NCBI GenBank assembly: GCA_004335835.1
Contig: RWJK01001013.1
Location: forward strand, 140,314 to 204,313
Source: Scenedesmus sp. ARA3
Taxonomy: Eukaryota; Chlorophyta; Chlorophyceae; Sphaeropleales; Scenedesmaceae
DNA length: 64,000 nt
Reading direction: 5' to 3'
Within the stretch, counting starts at the first letter, position 1. Every line of letters starts with the position of its first letter. Under the pieces are notes generated by a model that saw only the letters and a program-made list of their open reading frames with translations, was not told the DNA's origin and made no database searches. Made by a program: the position numbers and the translations under genes. This document shows positions 58,024 to 64,000 of the stretch, piece by piece.

Positions 58024-59347
58024 GCTGACTTCCCGGCTTTTGCACACACGAAACTGCCTGATCGGTTCTGGAATGCCTTCTTTGTAGCCAGTGGACGGTG
58101 AAAACGGAAACCGGTTGCCGGCTCGAGCTGTGCACGGGCTGCTTTATGCAGCCGTGTCGCCTAGGTCTTCCGAGAGAACCCCAGCTTGTCATTCTTGCTG
58201 CTCCGGCGATGCAGAATGCCAGATCATGCATAAGTTATTATATTGTAGGTTTATAAACGTTTGCCAGCCCGCTAGCAAGCATAGCACAGGTGACTGACAC
58301 TGTTGACTGCTCCGGAGCTGCACATCCCCGACAGCACGCCACTGTGCCACCTCTCATCAATAAGGAGCCAGAAAACAGTCACTTATGTTGTTGACGTGCT
58401 TTTGGGCTGAATTCGGCAGGAAGACAGCGCTGCACGAGCTGTTGACCTAGTCATCTGCTGCCTCTGCAGCTGAGATCAGCACATGGGCACCGTTGCTTAG
58501 TGAGAGGTGCAATCTTTGCACCAGCACATTGCACCACCATATTGTCACGAAGTACATAATGCGCCCAAGGGCCTGGGTGAGGCGTCGTCAGCTGTCCATG
58601 CCCTCCTGTGTCCCATCAGGCGCTGCTCATGCTCACCAAGGCTTGCACTGCACAAGTCACTGCTAAAAACCCCACACTGCTCGCAGTGTCTAATTTGCAT
58701 GCAGCTGTGTGCAGGAAAGCACCAACTTCGCATGAGCAAGGCGCCGAGCCTGAGACAGCGTCTGTCTCATCATGAGACTCTCATGCCGCATGCGCTGGGC
58801 TCACTCAGCCATGGCATGCAGCACTTGTTCATGGTGGACGCATTCAGCAGCAAAAAAACATCAATGTGGCACACCTATGCATGTTCTATGTGTGCCATTC
58901 CAGCGCAGCTGCCGCAGATGCAAATGGGCCGTTGGCACTGGCCATTTTGGATGGAGTCCCAGCAGCCTATTGTCAGCACACGGATACATGGCCTGAACGA
59001 CACATGCTGAGTCATCCGACATATCAATGTTTGTCATATTCGCGTTTCAACAGCTCACTGAGCGCCCAGCCGCGCCGGAAAGCGGAAACGGCGCAGTGTG
59101 CTGCTGTTCCCGATGCTAGTGAAGCGGTTCCCCAGCACCCGACCTTGACAACACAAACAATAAACCAGTTAATCTCCGAGACGAGCATCCACTGAACGGC
59201 AAACGGCATCGCCATGAGAAACAGCGTGCCCACGTGACTACCAGCAGAACCCCAGACCGCATGTCAGCGTGCTGGCTCTGGCTACACCTGGACGCACTGC
59301 TGCGTCGTGCTTAGTGACCTTTGGTTCATTCGTCACTGGCTGTGAAC
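58024..59347. promoter_or_regulatory. Divergent interval between GDH and CPS small subunit
   Basis: About 1.3 kb between head-to-head start codons. An AT-rich patch (taagttattatattgtaggt, 58231-58250) could be a core promoter element for GDH. A plus-strand open frame at 58507-59010 is unlikely to be coding. A shared nitrogen-responsive promoter is possible but not shown. Confidence 0.4.
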
Positions 59348-62300
59348 ATGGCAGCCTTCACTGCGCACAGTAGGGTTCTCGGGGGTGTCTGCTGCCACCA
59401 GCAGCAGCAGCTCGCGGCCCCGCGGGTCTCGATCTGTGCTCATAGGCATGCTACCACTCAGTATGTTCCTCAGGCTGCTCTGCAGCAGGCCAGCAGCCGG
59501 CAAGGTGTCCTCAGCGTGCAGCTCCCGTCACTGAAGCCCTCTCGCCGGTCAGCAGTGGTCGCGCACGCTGCTGCTGCCTACCCTTTCAAGAAGAAGGACG
59601 CGAGGCTTGTTTTGGAGGATGGCAGCGTCTGGCAGGGCACTGCTTTCGGTGCTACGGGCACCGAAGTTGGTGAGGTAGTGTTCAACACTTCCATCACTGG
59701 CTACCAGGAGATCATGACGGACCCAAGCTACAAGGGCCAGTTTGTGTGCTTCACACACCCACACATCGGCAACGTGGGCGTCAATGACGGTGCGCAGGGC
59801 ACAGGGTGCAGCAGGATGGGGCAGGAGACAGCAGCGCGTGGCAGTTGGGGTTTTGCGCTGCGCACAGCAATAGTTGTGCTTGCAGCAGGAGCAGCAGCGG
59901 TGCATGATGGCTTCCAACATGTCCTTCAGCAGGTTGGGTGAAGCAGCACATGCAGCGCTTTGACAGCGTCCCACCCCGCTCAACCATGCATCTGCAAGCA
60001 GCGGCCAGCTGATGAGTAATGCCAGGCGCAGCCAGCAGCGCTGCTGACACGTGACAGTATAGCACACCATGCAGCGGCACTGCTTTGCACAATTTATTAA
60101 TATATCTTCAGCAAGACATAGATATGTTTGCGGCTTCTGCACGTGGCAGGGTACGTGTGCGCGATTGTTTGCAGCAGACCCGGCAGCTGTCCTTGCTGTG
60201 CATACAAACCGAGCTGCAGCCATGCTGACAACCGCTGACAGCACGTGTTCCTGGCATCTGCCTCTCCATGGTTCGGTGCAGTGCCTCTCTTGCATGCACC
60301 GCAAATCATCGTGCGCTGTTTGTTCTTACATTCAAACAGAGACGAGGAGTTCCACCTGGGGCGCTCAGCATGGGCCCTGACTGCTGCTGCAGCACCACTG
60401 CCTGCGTGCTGACCAACCGTCGTGTAAGACTGCTTCTTCTTCTTTTGCTGCTGCTGCTGCTGCTGCTGCTGCCACAACCTCAGATGATGAGGAGTCTGAG
60501 AAGTGCCACCTTGGCGCCATCATCGTGCGCGATGTGTCCATCGTGGTGTCCAACTACCGCAGCGTGATGAGCCTGGATGAGTACTGCAAGAAGCACAATG
60601 TGCTGGGCCTGTGCAACCTGGACACGCGCGCGCTGACCAAGGTGCTGCGCGAGACCGGCTGCCTCAACGGCGTCATCTGCACAGGTGCGCTGCTGCGCTG
60701 CTGTGTCAAGGAAGAAAGCATTGTAGAGCAGCTGCAGATGTGAGCATGAGACTGCAGTGAGGAGCGAGGGCAGGCGAGGGCATAGGCAGCTGAGCATGTG
60801 ACTTGTGGCAGCATCAGAGCAACGGGCAGATGCCGTGTCTGGTTGGTGCGTGTGTGGACAGTTTGCGCGAGCGCTTACCAGCTGTCTGAAGGCATGACAC
60901 TAGCAGCTGGCAGTTGCGCCGACTTGAACCCTGGCATCGCATCCCTTGCATTATCTGCTGCAGACGCTTCCAAGAGCGATGAGGAGGTGGTGGCCACAAC
61001 CAAGCCCTGGACCATCAGCCAGTTGCGCCGGCTGCCTTTGCTCTTGCTTGTAAACCTCTAACGCTGGTTCCACCTGCACCGTCCCTGCAGATGCCTCCAA
61101 GACTGATGAGGAGCTTGTGGCCATGACTAAGGCCTGGACTATATCAGCCAGTGTTGCCTGCTGCCTTTCATCACCCTGCTCTGTTTTGCCGCCGATGCCT
61201 CCAAGCCTGCGAGTAGCTGGTGGCCCCATCACTCTGCCATGCACATTCCTGCAGCTCTGCCCCTAGCTTTCGCTGACTCCACCCTTGCACCACACCGCAT
61301 TCCTCTGTTCTGCAGATGCCTCCAAGAGCGATGAGGAGCTTGTGGCCATGACCAAGCCCTGGACCATCAGCCGGTAGTGCCTGCTGCCTTGCGCTTACCC
61401 CGCACCGTTGACTCACCCTGCGCTTTGACTTACCCTGCGCGTTGACTCACCCTGTACGCCGACTCACCCTGTGCTGGTGACTCACCCTGCGCTGTTCCCT
61501 GCAGATGCCTCCAAGAGCGATGAGGAGCTTGTGGCCATGACCAAGAACTGGACCATTGTGGGCAAGGACCTGCTGAGCGTGGTGTCCTGCAAGGAGCCGT
61601 ACGAGTGGAAGGACCCCACAGGGGAGGAGTGGGAGTTCAACGAGGGGGCAAATACAGCAGCAGGCGGCAAGGCCTTCAAGGTGAGGCACACAGCAGCAGC
61701 AGCAGCAGCAGGGGCATGTCTGAGCAGCAGAGGAGCGAGGAGCATGGGCAGTGGGTGTCAGCTGTGTTGTGATCGTGGCATCTTGGTGATGCTGAAGATG
61801 ATGTGGGTACTTGTATGTGCTGCGTCTAACAATTGCGTCACTGCTACTGCTTGCCGGCTGGCCTCGTGTGCTCTGGACTTTTCACAGCATGAGTATGTTG
61901 AAATGTTTGCTGACACTTACTGTACACGCTGCTGCTGCTACCCGCACTGCATGCCTGCACCATTGCTGCCGTGGCTTCGGGTCTCTGCGTACAACGCGGC
62001 GTCACTGCACGGCAATGCCCTTGCTGACGCACTGCACGCTGCTGCTGCTGCTGCCTGCGCTGCCTCAGGTTGTGGCGTACGACTTTGGCATCAAGCACAA
62101 CATCCTGCGCCGCCTGGCCAGCTTTGGCTGCTCCATCACGGTGGTGCCCGCAGACTATCCCGCAGACAAGGTGCTGGCACTCAACCCAGACGGCGTCTTC
62201 TTCAGCAACGGCCCGGTGAGTTGCACATTCAGCAGCTGCTTCTGTAGCTCGGTGGCCAAGCACTAGCAAGGGCCGGCGGTCAACCCAGACGGCGTATCCA

Positions 62301-63414
62301 GCAATGGACAGTATCAGCCGTAGGTTGACTCGTCATAGTATTAGTATAGTACAGTTCAACCTCTCTTTGAGGATCTGGTCAGCAACGGCCCAATAACTTG
62401 CACATGCAGCAGCTGCTTCTGGCCCCCAGCAGGCTGCGAGGGGCTGTAAACTGGAACCTGCACCAACAAGGGCTGGCTTGGACTGTTCTGGCATCTTCTG
62501 CAGTGGCTGCTGTCAGTCCTTGGCTGCCGTATAACTGTCTGAGTGCAGTATCTGGTGCACTGACGTGCTCTGGCTGCTGTGTCTACGTCTATCCCCGCAG
62601 GGCGACCCCTCTGCTGCCCCGTATGCCGTGGACAACGCTCGCGCCATCCTGGGCAAGAAGCCCGTGTTTGGCATCTGCATGGGCCACCAGATCCTGGGCC
62701 AGGCCTTCGGGGGCAAGACCTTCAAGCTCAAGTTTGGGCACCACGGCGGCAACCACCCCATCCGCTACAACCCCACAGGTGCGCTGCAATGCGTGCGTCT
62801 GTTGGGCGCCTGCAGTACACTTGCTGTACACTTGCTCATGCCCCTGGCTCTGCAGAGATCGGCTTCGCCCTGGCACCTGCACCTGCAATCTTCGCAACGT
62901 GGCGGCCTGTATGGTGCTGTCGTGGTCTGTCTGGCGTTGTCGCAACAGCCATCAGCGCAGGCGGTCGTCTTTCGCGGCAGCAGCTGTTATCTGTTCTCAA
63001 GCGCAAAGCTAACGCGCTGCTTGCGTGCTTGTTCCGGCCCTCCTGCAGGCCGTGTGGAGATCAGCGCGCAGAACCACAACTTTGCGGTTGACCCTGACAC
63101 ACTGCACCTGACACCCTGTTGCCTCTGTGTTCCTGGTTGCCTTGCAATTGCCTCACCCTACTGCAGGCCGCGTGGAGATCAGCGCGCAGAACCACAACTT
63201 TGCAGTCGACCCAGACACGCTGCCAGAGGGCGTGGAGGTCACACACATCAACCTCAACGATGGCACATGCGCAGGCATGCTGTACCCCGCCAAGAAGGCC
63301 ATGACCATCCAGTACCACCCAGAGGCATCGCCTGGGCCGCACGATGCAGACATCTGCTTTGAGCAGTTTGTGGACATGATGAAGGCAGAGGTCTCAGCGC
63401 CAGTTGCTGCATAA
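59348..63414 (+). CDS. CARA: Carbamoyl-phosphate synthase small subunit, plastid
   Basis: The glutaminase subunit of CPS: it releases ammonia from glutamine for carbamoyl phosphate used in arginine and pyrimidine synthesis. Exons 59348-59789, 60484-60684, 61505-61680, 62069-62215, 62601-62778, 63167-63414; 463 residues, phases close. The first ~75 residues are Ala/Ser/Gln/Arg-rich and transit-peptide-like; the mature part starts near [20 protein letters not shown]. Landmarks: [52 protein letters not shown], the nucleophile in GICMGHQ (Cys348) and the catalytic pair in [11 protein letters not shown] (His432, Glu434). The exon 3 start has four upstream copies, the exon 4 end at least two later copies, and the exon 6 start one copy. 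Confidence 0.97.
60446..60472 (+). repeat. CTG tract before CPS exon 2
   Basis: Nine CTG units ending about 12 bases before the exon 2 acceptor, again acting as part of the acceptor region. Confidence 0.8.
60955..61570 (+). repeat. Five copies of the CPS exon 3 start
   Basis: Equivalent exon starts at 60964, 61091, about 61195 (no AG, strongly decayed), 61317 and 61505 (functional); intervals 127, 104, 122 and 188 bp. Shared core is gatgcctccaagagcgatgag. Copies at 60964 and 61317 keep ~60 bases of good exon sequence and a CTGCAG acceptor but diverge after the WTI codons (TISQLRR or TISR-stop rather than TIVGKD). Confidence 0.93.
61405..61495 (+). repeat. Short ~17-bp tandem repeat in CPS intron 2
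   Basis: Five units with core gactcaccctg (variants gacttaccctg) at about 61410, 61427, 61444, 61460 and 61478, directly before the functional exon 3 acceptor. Confidence 0.85.
62276..62430 (+). repeat. Two partial copies of the CPS exon 4 3' end
   Basis: Fragments tcaacccagacggcgt (62280) and cagcaacggccc followed by ttgcacatgcagcagctgct (about 62382) repeat the exon 4 end and its donor flank (62190-62240). Confidence 0.8.
63041..63110 (+). repeat. Copy of the CPS exon 6 start, 118 bp upstream
   Basis: Equivalent exon starts at 63049 and 63167, offset exactly 118 bp. The copy has CTGCAG and reads [19 protein letters not shown] before diverging into intron sequence where the true exon reads PEGVEV. 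Confidence 0.93.
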
Positions 63415-64000
63415 GCCGCTGGCATGGTTGAGTGATGGTTGACTGTGTTGAAGTGCGATGTGCTGCTGGTGTGCTGCCGCACTTGGCGCAGCAGCCACAG
63501 CAGCAGAGGCAGGGATGCTGTTTGGATCCAGTGCTGCGTTGGCTGCGGAGACTGTTGCACAGCAGCAGCCCCTAGGCATTGCTTCAACGGCAGCAGCTGC
63601 AGTCACGGAGCATGGGTGTGGTGTCGCTCAACTTTCCTGCAGCTGCTAACAGTGCAGCTTTAACTGCTGGCGCCTTGAGTTGATGTTGCTGCTGCACCCT
63701 GCTAGGTTGTTTTGGTCCCGCGCTGAATCAGCTGCGGTTTTCAGCGGCTTTTGTACACAAGCAGTACTTGTGGGGCGGCATCTTGCCAGGTCTGCTGTTG
63801 TACTGGCCTCAAGTGATTCAATGTTTGAAAGGGTTGCTGTGCCTGTCTCACACGGTGGGCAGCTGCCCACTGCGTGCAGCTTCCTGGTTTGGCCGCTACC
63901 TCTTTTGGTGGCGCACTGCCTTTCAGCTGTGGGCCACGTACATGTGTTGGCTCATGTGTGACTCACGCACACATGCACTTTCAAAAGCTACAGCAGGCAG
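63415..64000. other. 3' flank of the CPS small-subunit gene
   Basis: About 590 bp of T/G-rich sequence consistent with a long 3' UTR. No TGTAA signal or further gene seen before the window ends. Confidence 0.4.

Noticed and set aside
58507..59010. A 167-codon frame between GDH and CPS
   Set aside because: Composition rich in His, Cys and Met with no family signal, lying in a divergent promoter interval.

Overview
The window is nuclear DNA of a eukaryote, most likely a chlorophyte green alga. The evidence is a GC-rich coding style, dense short GT-AG introns, a plastid-type ClpC and a plastid-type carbamoyl-phosphate synthase small subunit (both with transit-peptide-like N-termini), an NADP-type glutamate dehydrogenase, and a possible chlorophyte-style TGTAA polyadenylation signal. 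CAG/CTG repeats are very abundant and read as polyQ, polyA, polyS or polyL depending on frame. I cannot name the species. A ciliary gene (BBS5) shows that the lineage keeps BBSome genes.

Layout, left to right: a Virilizer-like m6A-writer subunit (minus, runs off the left edge, 1-6017); head-to-head with peroxin PEX10 (plus, 6429-8461); BBS5 (minus, 9785-13013); head-to-head with a two-domain universal stress protein with an acidic C-terminal extension (plus, 13732-17745); plastid ClpC chaperone (plus, 18490-27487); convergent with a Gln-rich coiled-coil protein of unknown function (minus, 28622-33530); a multi-pass membrane protein (plus, 35295-36437); a doubtful minus ORF (36719-37399); a proline-rich coiled-coil protein (minus, 37927-40953); an unresolved Ala/Gln-rich gene (minus, 41809-44098); an F-box/LRR protein (plus, 45346-50800); NADP-GDH (minus, 54378-58023); head-to-head with the CPS small subunit (plus, 59348-63414). 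I rebuilt exon structures by hand for eleven loci; intron phases close exactly and the stops fit. The left-edge gene is incomplete, and the 41.8-44.1 kb gene could not be closed.

The most striking feature is shared by at least eight of these genes. One edge of an exon, with its splice site and some flanking intron, is tandemly copied into the neighbouring intron (or, for terminal exons, downstream of the gene). There are one to four extra copies, often spaced about 90-132 bp apart; offsets of exactly 118, 122 or 90 bp recur. Most copies are diverged or frame-breaking, but a few keep usable splice sites and reading frame (ClpC exon 13, VIR exon 7, CPS exon 3). This looks like a genome-wide process of intron growth or intron birth by tandem duplication around splice sites, and I treat it as the main finding.

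Functionally the genes are ordinary housekeeping ones: RNA methylation, peroxisome import, cilia, stress, plastid proteolysis, ammonium assimilation and carbamoyl phosphate synthesis. The GDH/CPS head-to-head pair is the only clear metabolic neighbourhood. I found no CRISPR array, intact transposon, rRNA or tRNA gene by eye.
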